Shown in pieces: positions 1-10,000 of a stretch of 64,000 nt of DNA (positions are counted from its first letter, which is position 1; each line of letters starts with the position of its first letter). The DNA comes from Acidobacteriota bacterium. GTDB taxonomy: Bacteria > Acidobacteriota > Blastocatellia > Pyrinomonadales > Pyrinomonadaceae. The stretch spans positions 1 through 64,000 of the forward strand of contig JAOAPY010000032.1 in NCBI GenBank assembly GCA_025463135.1, written 5' to 3'. The translations under genes and the position numbers were made by a program. The notes below the pieces were generated by a model. That model saw only the letters and a program-made list of their open reading frames with translations, was not told where the DNA came from and searched no databases.

Positions 1-57
1 CAACAAGATCGCTGGGCACAACCAGATCCTCTCGGCGTTATAGCTGCTCCATCACTT

Positions 58-97
58 ACCCACCCGCTACCGCGAGGTGGTACTGACTTCATGACAC
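58..97 (+). repeat. Dispersed repeat family A, copy 1
   Basis: About 40 bases beginning acccacccgctaccgcgagg and continuing through a tactgac(c/t)tcatg core. It matches, with few differences, one arm at 16510-16549 (inverted), one at 16620-16659 and a shorter copy at 30030-30063. It is followed by a weaker shared tail, (t/c)cacacagtct. It lies downstream of the minus-strand hydrolase gene. No protein is supported on either strand in positions 1-282. Confidence 0.85.
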
Positions 98-166
98 GGT
101 AGTCGGAGTTTCCACACAGTCTCGGTAGCAACCGGATCCTGAAATCAACCTTCGCAGTAAAAAGTT

Positions 167-195
167 GGATGCCACGGCGCAAGGCCGTGGCATCC
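167..195. terminator. Perfect 12-bp hairpin, possible terminator
   Basis: The arm ggatgccacggc (167-178) is perfectly complementary to gccgtggcatcc (184-195) around a 5-base loop. It lies about 90 bases beyond the stop of the minus-strand hydrolase gene. No clear T-tract follows on the minus strand, so it may be another repeat rather than a terminator. Confidence 0.4.
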
Positions 196-282
196 GTTCC
201 TGATTTTCACACAGACTCTTTACTACCTGGCTATTATCATTCGTCCCCTTTGCTGACCACCTTATCTGAAAGCCACACGTCA

Positions 283-2205
283 CTAGCGAACCAGAACCAT
301 TAGCTGAACTCCCGAAGGTGCATCCTTGCGGTGAAACACCTGTTCCATTGCCTTCTTAAAGTCTTCAGGGCGCGCGTCGGGAATCTCCCCAAACGTTTGC
401 GGATTGCGGTCCACTAGCGGAAACCATGAACTTTGGATCTGTACCATGATGCGGTGTCCCCTGCGGAACGTGTGATACACATCCGGCATCATGAAGCTAA
501 GCTGGGACACCTTTCCCGGAACCAGGGGCTCGGGCTTTTCCCAACTGTTGCGAAACTTTGCCCTCATCGGCTCTCCGCGCAGCAATTGTTGATAACCACC
601 CATACGAACAGATGGTGGTCCCAAAACTCGCTTACTGACATTGGCAACTTCATTGTCCGGATAGTCGTCCGGATAAACATCGATCAGTTTCACGACAAAG
701 TCCGAGTCCGTCGCCGTAGAGGCCACATTCAATTTTGGAGAAACAGGACCGGCAATCGTGACATCTTCGTCCAGGGTTTCGGTTTGATAGACCAATACAT
801 CGGGACGGCGCGCGGCGAATCGCTGATCATCCACCATATATCGCTGTGGGACACTGGTGGCTATGTAGTTCACGAACGGCACGGGATGGGCCGGGTCGCT
901 TATGTATTCGTCCCACCCTTCGTTTTCATTTGGCGGATCGAAAGACAGTTTGCCGCCGGCATGCAGATAGAGTGTTTTGGCATGCGACTCCGCTGGAGGC
1001 CACTGATCATATTTGCGCCAGACGTTCGTGCCGGTTTCAAAGACATAGGCTTTCGGAAGTCCGGAGCCTTTGCCCTTGAGGTAGTATTCAAAGAACGGAA
1101 ACTGAATGTTTGCGCGGAAGAATTCCGAGGTCCTGGCGTTGAACTGCACATCTCCCAGATGATCCCCATCGCCGCCGGCCCAGCCACCATGGACCCACGG
1201 TCCCACCACGAGAGTATTGGGAATCGCGCGATTGTTCTGCTCGATCGCCTGAAAAGTTTTGAAGGGCCCGGAAAGATCTTCGCCATCAAACCAGCCTCCC
1301 ACGGTCATCACCGCGCACTTGATGTTCTTCATATGACGAGAAAGGTCGCGCGCCTTCCAATAGTCGTCATAGGTTGTGTGGGTTATCTGATCGTTGAAGA
1401 GAGGGTTGCCTTCTTTGAGGTACAGTTTGTTCAAGCTTCTCAACGACCCCACCCGCAGAAAAAAGTCGTACCCGTCCGGTGTGCCAAAATCGAAAGGCAC
1501 TGGGGACTTTGGCGGCGTCGCCGGCTCCGGCAATGGTTTGAACGATGTGTAGAAACCGAAATTCGCAGCGAGCATGAAAGCGCCGCCGTGGTACCCGTCG
1601 TCGGTAAAGAACAAATCCGTCATCGGCGCCTGTGGTGAGGCTGCTTTTAATGCCGGATGCGAGTCGATGATGCTTGCCGAAGTATAAAATCCGGGATATG
1701 AGATTCCCCAAATGCCGACCTTACCATTGTTGTTGGCCAGGTGCTTGAGGAGGAACTCAATCGTGTCATAGGTGTCCGAACTCTCGTCTACGTCACGGGC
1801 GGATTTTTTCACATCGAGGTGCGGATTCATCTCGAGGAACTGGCCTTCGGAAAGATACCTGCCGCGCACGTCTTGATAAACGAAGATGTAGCCCGCCTTT
1901 TCGAATTCGTCTGAGGGTCCGAGATGCTCTTTGTATTGGTCCTCTCCGTAGGGCCCCACACTGTAGGGCGTGCGTTGCATGAGGATCGGATATGGTTGGG
2001 AGCTGTCTTTGGGAACATACACTGAAGTGAATAGCTTCTTGCCGTCGCGGACCGGGATGCGATATTCGTATTTCGTGTAATGAGCCTTGACGTAGTTTGG
2101 TTCCTTCGGCGCTTCTTGCGCGGATGTGGACCAGTAACTCACCTGGCAGCTCACGAGTATAGCCAGCGCCATGAAGATCCAATTCGGCCGTCCCCTCAGC
2201 TTCAT
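283..2205 (-). CDS. Secreted CocE/NonD (S15) family alpha/beta hydrolase
   Basis: The 640-residue protein has a signal peptide at about residues 1-29. An alpha/beta-hydrolase domain of the X-Pro dipeptidyl-peptidase/cocaine-esterase type follows, then a C-terminal jelly-roll half. The family motif QDVRGRYLSEG is present near residue 111, and the nucleophile elbow GISYPG places the catalytic serine at residue 169. The later segments GGWFDGED and GPWVHGGW fit the acid and histidine regions. Family members cleave acyl, ester or peptide bonds; the substrate cannot be read from the sequence. A purine-rich GAGGAG sequence precedes the ATG on the minus strand. It is transcribed alone, facing the window edge. 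The family is sure and the exact reaction is not. Confidence 0.93.
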   Translation of the reverse strand: MKLRGRPNWIFMALAILVSCQVSYWSTSAQEAPKEPNYVKAHYTKYEYRIPVRDGKKLFTSVYVPKDSSQPYPILMQRTPYSVGPYGEDQYKEHLGPSDEFEKAGYIFVYQDVRGRYLSEGQFLEMNPHLDVKKSARDVDESSDTYDTIEFLLKHLANNNGKVGIWGISYPGFYTSASIIDSHPALKAASPQAPMTDLFFTDDGYHGGAFMLAANFGFYTSFKPLPEPATPPKSPVPFDFGTPDGYDFFLRVGSLRSLNKLYLKEGNPLFNDQITHTTYDDYWKARDLSRHMKNIKCAVMTVGGWFDGEDLSGPFKTFQAIEQNNRAIPNTLVVGPWVHGGWAGGDGDHLGDVQFNARTSEFFRANIQFPFFEYYLKGKGSGLPKAYVFETGTNVWRKYDQWPPAESHAKTLYLHAGGKLSFDPPNENEGWDEYISDPAHPVPFVNYIATSVPQRYMVDDQRFAARRPDVLVYQTETLDEDVTIAGPVSPKLNVASTATDSDFVVKLIDVYPDDYPDNEVANVSKRVLGPPSVRMGGYQQLLRGEPMRAKFRNSWEKPEPLVPGKVSQLSFMMPDVYHTFRRGHRIMVQIQSSWFPLVDRNPQTFGEIPDARPEDFKKAMEQVFHRKDAPSGVQLMVLVR

Positions 2206-2410
2206 CCTCAGCTCCTCTCATCGCATCAACATTAAATTTAGCGAGTTGCCTTATATCACCGACACTAAACAGCGGGCAATGGCTGACCTGGAGGGCGACA
2301 GAGCAACGAATCCGAAGCGCTGAACGCCAATGGTTATTAAGTCTGCTCACTTACGACTTTCCGTTACAAATGGTGAATTCAACCTACGACGAAACAGCTG
2401 ACTTCGCTTG

Positions 2411-2573
2411 CGCTCCAGAGGAGCGAGATGTTTATGCTAAGAGCCTTCGTCCAAAGATCTTCGTAGGAGCGAAATCCGGCAACCTTCGCCGGGATGGAAA
2501 GCGATTCCGCTCTTACGGAGCTTCGGAGTAAATAACGACCGCTAAGCTATAAACATCTTGCCCCTCTGGGGCG
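2411..2573. repeat. Dispersed repeat family B, copy 1 (terminal inverted repeats)
   Basis: A unit of about 165 bases starts cgctccagaggagcg and ends with the near-complement cccctctggggcg, next to gctataaacat. Internal short hairpins such as ggagcttcggag are present. The same ends, order and length occur at 27366-27539. It lies between the divergently oriented hydrolase and ABC-transporter genes. It encodes no protein and resembles a REP/MITE-like element. Confidence 0.75.
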
Positions 2574-2618
2574 AAGCGACAAAAATGTTCTGTCGCACTT
2601 CGAAGTTGAATTCAAGCG

Positions 2619-2671
2619 TCCGACAAACTTTAGTTTGTCGCGGCGTTACGACAAGCTAAAAGCTTATCGGA
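2619..2671. repeat. Dispersed repeat family C, copy 1 (double hairpin)
   Basis: The first hairpin is cgacaaac-TTTA-gtttgtcg, a perfect 8-bp stem. The second is cgacaagct-aaa-agcttatcg with one mismatch. The first 42 bases recur with a single difference at 42103-42144. This copy lies about 95 bases upstream of the ABC ATPase gene. Confidence 0.85.
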
Positions 2672-2765
2672 CATCAAACTCTACCCGCCAAGCAGCATCT
2701 CTGGAGCACTTCTCAAATTTAGTGCAGAATACATCGCAATAAAATGAAGTCGAATAAGGAGCAAG

Positions 2766-3551
2766 ATGATCCGAGTTGAAAACCTCGTGAAGCGTTTTGG
2801 TGATCTGACAGCAGTAGACAACATTTCCTTCGAGGTCCAACGCGGAGAGATTTTTGCGTTTCTCGGACCAAACGGCGCCGGCAAGACGACCACGATAAAA
2901 ATGCTCACGACCCTGCTGCAACCGACCAGCGGATCGCTCGAGCTGGACGGACTCGACCCCACCGTCCATCGCGACGAAGTGCGCAAGCGCTTTGGCGTAG
3001 TCTTTCAGGATCCCAGTCTGGACCAGGACCTTACGGCATGGGAGAACATGGAAATACACGGCGTGCTCTATGGCGTGCCGCGCAAGGAGCGTCGCGAACG
3101 CGCCGCCAGTCTGCTGCAGCTGTTTGAACTTTGGGAGCGACGTGACGCATTGGTAAAGACCTTCTCAGGAGGTATGCGCCGCCGGCTCGAGATTGCGCGC
3201 GGACTTCTGCATACGCCTAAGGTCTTGTTTCTCGATGAACCAACGCTGGGCCTGGATCCGCAGAGCCGCAATCAGATGTGGACCCACGTCAAAAACTTGA
3301 ATGAGACCGACCAGGTGACGGTGTTTTTGACCACGCACTACATGGACGAGGCGGATCGCGTCGCGCATCGCATTGCCGTCATCGACCACGGACGTGTAGT
3401 CGCGATAGGTTCGGCGCGCGAGTTGAAGGACCAGACAAATACCGAATCACTCGAGGATGCGTTTTTGGCGTTGACCGGTACGTCAATCCGAGACGAGAGC
3501 GCGAACTCTGCCGACAGCATGCGGCAGATTGCGCGGATGTGGAGGAAATAG
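2766..3551 (+). CDS. ABC transporter ATP-binding protein (DrrA/CcmA-type exporter)
   Basis: The 261-residue nucleotide-binding protein has all ATPase motifs. These are Walker A GPNGAGKT at residues 34-41, signature SGGMR at about 134-138, Walker B LFLDEP at about 154-159, and an H-loop in TTHYMDEAD. The sequence is closest in style to the daunorubicin-resistance class, which pairs one ATPase gene with one ABC-2 permease gene. It should power export through the permease encoded immediately downstream. The permease gene follows at 4 bases, and its Shine-Dalgarno site lies in this gene's last codons. The transported compound is unknown. The start at 2766 follows an aaggagc Shine-Dalgarno site. 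Confidence 0.95.
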   Translation: MIRVENLVKRFGDLTAVDNISFEVQRGEIFAFLGPNGAGKTTTIKMLTTLLQPTSGSLELDGLDPTVHRDEVRKRFGVVFQDPSLDQDLTAWENMEIHGVLYGVPRKERRERAASLLQLFELWERRDALVKTFSGGMRRRLEIARGLLHTPKVLFLDEPTLGLDPQSRNQMWTHVKNLNETDQVTVFLTTHYMDEADRVAHRIAVIDHGRVVAIGSARELKDQTNTESLEDAFLALTGTSIRDESANSADSMRQIARMWRK

Positions 3552-3555
3552 AACA

Positions 3556-4302
3556 GTGCAAGTGATCTATATTCTTTGGCTTCGAGAAGTGAAGAAATAT
3601 CTGCGCTCACGCACACAAATCATCGCCTCGTTGGGATCGCCAATCATGTACCTCGGGGTGCTTGGCTTCGGTCTGGGACCGATCTTTCGCAAGGCCGGCG
3701 AGGGCAGCTACTTGCAGTTCATGGCGCCGGGCGTGATTGGCATGACGATTCTGTTCACTTCAATGTTTTCGGGGATTGCTTTGTTATGGGATCGACAGTT
3801 CGGCTTCCTCAAGGAAACATTAGTGGCGCCCGTGCCGCGTCTGTGGATCATGATCGGGCGGACGTTGGGCGGCGCTACTGTTGCCATACTCCAGGGACTG
3901 CTCATCTTCATTGCTTGTTTCATCGCCGGCTTTCGCCCCGTCAGCGTTGCGGTGATCCCACTCGCGCTACTTTTTATGGCGTTGATTGCTGTCGTCTTCG
4001 CTGCGCTCGGAACAGTGATTGGCTCCAGCCTGAAGGACATGCAGGGCTTTCAGTTAGTGATGAACTTCCTGGTGATGCCGATCTTTTTTCTTTCGGGGGC
4101 GCTGTATCCGCTCACAAATCTGCCCAAAGTGCTGGCCGTGCTGACGCGAATCGATCCACTCACCTATGGTGTGGATGGTGTGCGCACGGTATTGACTGGC
4201 GTAACACACTTTGGTGTCGGCATGGACGCGTTAGTGCTCATGTGTGCGGCGATAGCGCTTTTGGGTGCGGGCGCCTGGCGCTTCTCAAAAATCGAGATCT
4301 AG
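3556..4302 (+). CDS. ABC-2 type transporter permease
   Basis: This polytopic membrane protein of about 248 residues has roughly six hydrophobic segments and the ABC2-membrane layout, and is the channel for the preceding ATPase. The chosen start is GTG at 3556, because GGAGG at 3541-3545 sits about ten bases upstream and the protein then begins VQVIYILWLREVKKYLRSR, the usual beginning of this family. An upstream in-frame start at 3529 lies inside the ATPase gene and is less likely. The NPT-like lipid-export or drug-export role is inferred from the family. Confidence 0.92.
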   Translation: MQVIYILWLREVKKYLRSRTQIIASLGSPIMYLGVLGFGLGPIFRKAGEGSYLQFMAPGVIGMTILFTSMFSGIALLWDRQFGFLKETLVAPVPRLWIMIGRTLGGATVAILQGLLIFIACFIAGFRPVSVAVIPLALLFMALIAVVFAALGTVIGSSLKDMQGFQLVMNFLVMPIFFLSGALYPLTNLPKVLAVLTRIDPLTYGVDGVRTVLTGVTHFGVGMDALVLMCAAIALLGAGAWRFSKIEI

Positions 4303-4370
4303 ATGCGGCCCGCTCATCTCGATCTTAGGGCGTCTTGCGCTGCCGGGTTTCGATTGCGACGGAAGAGGTG

Positions 4371-5216
4371 ATGGTGATTCGGTTTGCCCTGGTAATTGCA
4401 ATCTGCGCACTGCTAGTCTCGCGACCTGGCTGTTGCACCGCGGCTGCGCAAAACGTGTCGCCGCTCGCCATTGGTGAAACCTTCACAATTGATTCCAAAG
4501 CTCTCGGAGAAACACGCCGCATAAACGTCTATCCCCCGCCCGGCTATAAAGAGTCCCGCGATGTGCGCGTGCCGGTACTCTACATGCCCGATGGTGGCAT
4601 GGCGGAGGATTTCCTGCATGTCGCGGGCCTGGTTCAGATATCCGTGACCAATGGAACTATGCGGCCATTCCTGTTGGTAGGGATCGAGAATACGCAGCGT
4701 CGTCGCGATATGACTGGTCCAACTGAAAACGAAGATGATAAGAAGATCGCTCCACGGGTGGGCGGCTCTTCAGCATTTCGAAAATTCATTCGCGATGAGC
4801 TGATGCCGGCGATACGCGCGCGCTATCGCACTACGGCGGAGACTGCAATTGTGGGCGAATCGCTTGCTGGTCTTTTCGTGGTGGAGACATTTCTGCTGGA
4901 GCCCGATCTGTTTGACACCTATATCGCGATTGACCCAAGCCTTTGGTGGAACAACGCGAAACTGATTAAAGGCGCGGCCGATCAACTTCGCGCCCGGCCC
5001 AAGCTGGCGAAGACTTTGTATTTTGCCGGCAGCGATGAAAAGGGAATCGTAGTCAACACGGAACAACTTGCGTCGATATTAAAGACAAATGCGCCAGCCA
5101 CTGTCCGTTGGCACTATGAGAGCATGCCCGAGGAGCAACACTCCACGATCTATCACCCCGCGGCACTCAGAGCCTTTCGTGCTGTGTTCAAGCCGCGCTC
5201 TGGCGGCGATCAGTAA
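4371..5216 (+). CDS. Secreted esterase of the IroE/Fes (PF00756) family
   Basis: The 281-residue protein has an N-terminal signal sequence (MVIRFALVIAICALLVS) and an alpha/beta-hydrolase fold. The nucleophile elbow GESLAG places the serine near residue 164. A typical DPSLWWNN segment follows, and a C-terminal EEQHSTIYHPA segment supplies the likely catalytic histidine. Relatives hydrolyse siderophore esters or other acyl esters, and this one probably acts in the periplasm. The start at 4371 is preferred over 4335 because GGAAGAGGTG precedes it and the signal peptide then starts cleanly. It follows the ABC permease gene by about 70 bases and may be co-transcribed with it. Confidence 0.88.
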   Translation: MVIRFALVIAICALLVSRPGCCTAAAQNVSPLAIGETFTIDSKALGETRRINVYPPPGYKESRDVRVPVLYMPDGGMAEDFLHVAGLVQISVTNGTMRPFLLVGIENTQRRRDMTGPTENEDDKKIAPRVGGSSAFRKFIRDELMPAIRARYRTTAETAIVGESLAGLFVVETFLLEPDLFDTYIAIDPSLWWNNAKLIKGAADQLRARPKLAKTLYFAGSDEKGIVVNTEQLASILKTNAPATVRWHYESMPEEQHSTIYHPAALRAFRAVFKPRSGGDQ

Positions 5217-5296
5217 TGAAAAACGAAGGGTGCCTGATTGAAAGCAATTGGCTCTCAACCTAACGCCGTGCAGTGTTGGAGAGAGATTCTTAGACG

Positions 5297-6028
5297 ATGA
5301 AAAACTTTTGCATAGCTTTTCTGATCTGCATTCTACTGGGCGCGGTTTCGCTGACAGCCGCGCAGAGCGTGCCGAAATGTTTTCAGGCTTATTGGCTGCA
5401 GGGCGAGCGCCGCGTCAATCTGAAAATTAACGGCGGCAAAGTAACAGGAATATTTTCGGTCTTTGGTGATGATGCGATGCGCCCGAGCGCCACTTATGAA
5501 TTTAGCGGAACGCTCAGGGGCAACATCCTGACAGTCGCCTTTGCCGGTAACAAGCTGCCCGATGTCGCTCCCTCAGAGATGAAGAGTTTGATTTGGACCC
5601 TCGTGAAGACTCGCAGGAAAGAGTTATTGCGTATCAAATTCTTCGGCAAAAACTACGACACGAGTAAGTACCAGGTTTACTTTGCTGATTTTGGGCGGTG
5701 CGATGAAGATTATGCGACCCTGGCGGCGTCGGCAACGAGAGTTCAATTTGTGAACGCTACGGAATCAGCGACGTTTCCCGTGGCGTTTAAGACAACGCAT
5801 GAAAGAAAAGCGTTCTTGCTCAAGTTGAAGGCAGGGCAAAAGATTGCCGTTGCCGCTTCCGGATGCGGAATCTCTTTTTATTATCCCGACCAAAAACCTT
5901 TTGCAGGAGCGGTGGTGATTGACACTTGGAGTTCGGACCCCTTGACGCAAGGCGGAGATTATCTCTTTGTCATCCAACCGATATTGGAACCGGGCAAGTG
6001 CTCGGCAACCTTTAAGGTGGGAAATTAG
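5297..6028 (+). CDS. Secreted protein of unknown function
   Basis: I do not recognise this 243-residue protein. A signal peptide is evident (MKNFCIAFLICILLGAVSLTAAQS). The mature part is predicted mostly beta and contains four cysteines. A first half with a KINGGKVTGIFSVFGDD segment resembles small beta-sandwich ligand-binding proteins. The second half (from about residue 145) has the rhythm of a prepeptidase C-terminal-like beta domain, ending GDYLFVIQPILEPGKCSATF. A GGAGAG sequence lies upstream of the ATG. It is probably periplasmic or secreted; no reaction can be assigned. Confidence 0.8.
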   Translation: MKNFCIAFLICILLGAVSLTAAQSVPKCFQAYWLQGERRVNLKINGGKVTGIFSVFGDDAMRPSATYEFSGTLRGNILTVAFAGNKLPDVAPSEMKSLIWTLVKTRRKELLRIKFFGKNYDTSKYQVYFADFGRCDEDYATLAASATRVQFVNATESATFPVAFKTTHERKAFLLKLKAGQKIAVAASGCGISFYYPDQKPFAGAVVIDTWSSDPLTQGGDYLFVIQPILEPGKCSATFKVGN

Positions 6029-6239
6029 TTTTGCAAGCGCCCAGGGCGCGGAAATGTGAAGACTGGGCCGGCGGCCGGCAAAGAAGTGTGAAGATTCTGC
6101 CGATATTCTCCGATAATAGTAAACATAATTCCGTTTCGAGCGTCTTAAATACCAGAAGGCCGGAGAAAATGTTGTTAGGGAACGTGGGCCGGCGGTGTTT
6201 GACTAGTAGAGATTTTGTATTAACTGAGCAGGGGTGATT

Positions 6240-6623
6240 ATGTTGAAAGTACACGTCAGAAAGTTGGGTAATGTTGCTTTTCTTTGCTTGCAGGGCCAAA
6301 TCGTGAGGACTGAGACGGAGGCTCTGCGTGAGGCCGTAAGATCCCAATCAACCGTCCAATCAGATGTGAGCACAATCGTTCTCGACCTAACGCAGGTGAG
6401 TATCATAGATGCCGGCGGCCTGGGGATGATCTTGGAGTTGCGCGAACAGGTCCAGGGAAAAGGAATCGACTTCAAACTAATGAACGTGAGCAGGCTGGTA
6501 GGCTGGGTGCTGGAAATCTCGCGGCTGGATTCTGTTTTCGAAATTACTTCCGCACTGGAGTTTTCCCCCGCGGTCTCGCGGCAACGGCCGGCTTCAGCGA
6601 TGGAGCTTGCGTCCTGCGCATAA
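6240..6623 (+). CDS. STAS-domain protein (anti-sigma antagonist-like), phospho-site missing
   Basis: The 127-residue protein is a single STAS domain with the expected LQGQIVRTETEALR, IVLDLTQVSIID and GGLGMILELREQ segments. STAS proteins such as SpoIIAA and RsbV are normally controlled by phosphorylation of a serine or threonine in a D-S-(S/T)-G-L-G motif. Here the motif reads D-A-G-G-L-G at residues 57-62, so no phospho-acceptor is present. ATG at 6240 is chosen because the gcagggg ribosome site is five to six bases upstream; a GTG two codons earlier is possible. No anti-sigma kinase is encoded nearby. Confidence 0.9.
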   Translation: MLKVHVRKLGNVAFLCLQGQIVRTETEALREAVRSQSTVQSDVSTIVLDLTQVSIIDAGGLGMILELREQVQGKGIDFKLMNVSRLVGWVLEISRLDSVFEITSALEFSPAVSRQRPASAMELASCA

Positions 6624-7014
6624 AAGGTGAGCCTCAGGCGGCGCATCCGGCGGCAGAACAGTTGTTCCCTAATCGGCCAGTGCTGAGCGCGCCATGCCGG
6701 CAGGCCTTTGCGTCAAAAGCGTTTCGATCGTAACAAATACGCCAGCGGCTGCTGGGGGATCTTTCAGGTCCAACGGTCCAACCCAAAGACACCAAGCTGA
6801 ATTTCTTTTCAGAATACCTCCTCAGAATACCTCCAGGGGGAGCCCGGAGATTTTTCAGTAACACCTTGACGAGGTTGGATCTGAAGAATCCCACCACTGC
6901 CGCTGGGGGTATTGTTTTGAAAGAAAGACCTTTGCTTTTCGCATAGAGCCGCATAAACTGAACACCCTTTCTTCGAAACCTTTGCCGAAAGAGCGTTAAC
7001 AGAGACAAAAGAAT
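6624..7014. other. Gap with no recognised gene
   Basis: These 391 bases separate the STAS gene from the giant secreted-protein gene. I see only a short tandem duplication (tcagaatacctcc repeated near 6810-6833) and no convincing protein, RNA or terminator. The upstream regulatory region of the giant gene should lie here. Confidence 0.5.
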
Positions 7015-10000
7015 ATGTGGAAAGCATTATTGATAGCTGTACTGTCCGGTTTGCTTGTTAACCACCCTGCGGACAATTCCATAGCGCGGTTCAAGCCTGC
7101 CGGCCAGGAAAATCAAACCGGCACGCTTGAAAAGATGATAGTGGCCAGTGGCAGCGTGGCGATGGATATCGATTTGGGCCGGATGAATGTAAGTGGCTCC
7201 CGATCGCAAATGAGCACGCTACGGTTCTCAGTGGCGCCGAATTCGTTCTTCACGGTGCTTGTTTTCAACGGCGAATTGCGCGGGCCCGAACGCGGATCAA
7301 TGGCCCTTATCGCACAAAACTCCGCACTCCTTCCCGCCGTCTTGAATGCTTCCTTAAACCAACTCGTTATTGAAAGAGTCGACTGGACTGAGGACTTTGA
7401 GTTGGTTGTCCGCGATAGCAAGACAGGCTTCACTTTTTTCAACATTGAGGGCAATCAATACGACTACGATGCCAAGTCAAAGTCGCTCAGCATCAAAGAT
7501 GGCAGGCTGCTCCTCGCAAACGAGTTTGCGGCGAAGCTCGGGCGAAAGGCCGGGTCGCCGGCAGGAAATATTTCCATCACCGCTGAAATGCGCGCCATTG
7601 AAATCACGCAGGTCGTGGAGGGCGAACCCAGATCTTCAGTAATGCCACCGCTGGGTCTAGCCGCGCCGACGCTCGTCGCAGGACCCGATGTCATCGTGGG
7701 AGATCTTTCAGGCCTGGCCCAGTTTGGCAGCAGCAGCGGCACCCAGGTGGGCCTCGCGGTCGGCACCGACTCTTGCAATGCTGGAGCTGTGCCGTTGAAT
7801 TGGCTCGCCCTGCCAAACAACGACCATCCGGTGATCCCGCAGAATCTTTATCGGATGAGCGGCGGCGCCACCAACGATCAGCGCTTCGAACAGGTTGGCC
7901 AGTCATCAGTGAAGCATGCGTTCACAGCATTACAGCAAAACATCTGTGGCTTTGGCTGCCAGTCCACTCCAAGTACGACCCTGGGCTCGGGGTGCTCAGA
8001 TCCTTACACCGCGAGTTTGAATGCTGGAACCAATAACGCGCTGGGATCACGCGCGTGGATCAATCCCTTTACTGGTGCTTACCCGCGGGGAGATTCGGCT
8101 ACGCCGCCGAACACTCACACCGGCCACGCACACACCGGACCCTCGCACCGAATTCTGGTGGAGATGAATGACCTGAACACCACGCTGAATCCCGGGGCGA
8201 CCTACTATGCCGAAGCGCAATATGTGACACCGCATGAGTATGCCTGGTGTCGGGCGCATCCCGGCCAGTGCAACATGGCGAACAACGCTTCTTTTCGCCA
8301 GTACAGTGTGAGCGGCACGACAACGTATACGTTTTCACCTGTCGGAGCGACGGTCCGCACCAAGCCGGCGATTACCGCCTGGACCGGAGCAACAGTCAAC
8401 CAGTTCGAACCTGATCCCGGTAACGATGGCATTGGATTCGTTGGCTACAGAGTGACCAATCCATCGGCGGGAGTGTGGCATTACGAGTACGCGGTCTATA
8501 ACGAGAACCTGGACCGCGCCATTCAATCATTCAGCGTGCCTTTGGGCTCTGGCATTGCCGTAAGCAATACGGGGTTTCACGCGCCTCCGCAGCATCCGGG
8601 ATGGACCAGCGATGGCACCGTGGGGAATGCCGGCTTCAGTAGTACACCGTGGACTCCAGTGCAGACGGTTGGTTCGCTCACCTGGAGCTCGGAAACCCTG
8701 GCACAAAATCCCAACGCGAATGCCATCCGCTGGGGCACTCTTTATAATTTCCGTTTCGATTCCGACCATCCGCCGCAAACTACAAATGCGACGCTCGGCT
8801 TTTTCAAGAGTGGAGCGCCGATAACAGTTCAGGTTCAGGCCCCAGGTCTGCCCACTCTCAGCATAAATGACGTTTCCGTTACGGAAGGGAATTCGGGGAC
8901 TAAGTTACTGACGTTTGCTGTAACCCTCTCGTCGTCAAGCACTGACACCATAACCGTGCAGTACGCGACCGCCGATAGCTCAGCGAGTGCCGCTTCGGAT
9001 TATGTAGCAGGTGCGGGCACGGTCACTTTCAATCCGGGTCAGGTCACGCAGCCCGTTTCCATCACGATCAACGGCGATGGGCTCGAAGAGCTGAACGAAA
9101 CGTTCCTCGTGAATCTGTCCAACCCGGTCAATGCCACCATCCTGGATGGACAGGGTGTGGGCACCATTACCAACGATGATTTGCTGGCTACATTGCCCTC
9201 CGGTTTTGCGGAAACACAGATCAACGGTCTTTCCAGCGCAACGTCGATGGCAATTCATCCTGATGGCCGGATTTTTGTTTGCGAACAGGACGGCGCCTTA
9301 CGGGTGATCAAGAATGGCGCATTGCTGGCGACACCCTTTACGACGCTTACAGTCAATTCCAGCGGCGAAAGAGGTTTGCTGGGCATCGCTTTCGATCCAA
9401 ACTACGCGACGAATCGTTTTGTCTACGTCTACTACACCGCGACCACGCCGTCGATTCACAATCGTGTCAGCCGCTTCACTGCGGACGCTGCGAACAAGGA
9501 CGTTGCGTTGGCGGGTAGTGAGGTGGCTCTGCTCGATCTGGAAAATCTCGGCGCGACCAATCACAACGGCGGCGCGATACATTTTGGTCCCGACGGAAAG
9601 CTCTACGTAGCAGTGGGCGAGAATGCCAACTCCGCCAACTCGCAATCCCTCGGAAACAGGCTGGGTAAAATGCTGCGCCTCAATGCCGACGGCACGATTC
9701 CGGCGGACAATCCGACCAGCTTTCCAAACATAGCCGGCTCTCCTACCGGTCTCAACCGCGCGATCTGGGCTGTTGGTTTGCGCAATCCCTACACCTTTAG
9801 CTTTCAACCCGGCAGCGGACGCATGCACATCAATGACGTAGGACAAAACACCTGGGAAGAGATCAATAACGGAGTGGCCGGGTCGAATTATGGCTGGCCG
9901 ACCTGCGAAGGTACGTGCGGCACAGCGGGGATGACGAATCCGATTTATCAGTACTCTTCCGCGACTGCGTCGGAATGCGCGATTACGGGTGGGGCTTTTT

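Noticed and set aside
89-283. 64-residue open frame on the minus strand after the hydrolase
   Set aside because: It overlaps repeat A and the 12-bp hairpin, and shows no protein-like features.
433-1638. Long open frame (401 residues) on the plus strand
   Set aside because: It is antisense to the S15-type hydrolase, which has a complete catalytic motif set and signal peptide; the plus-strand translation has no recognisable domain.
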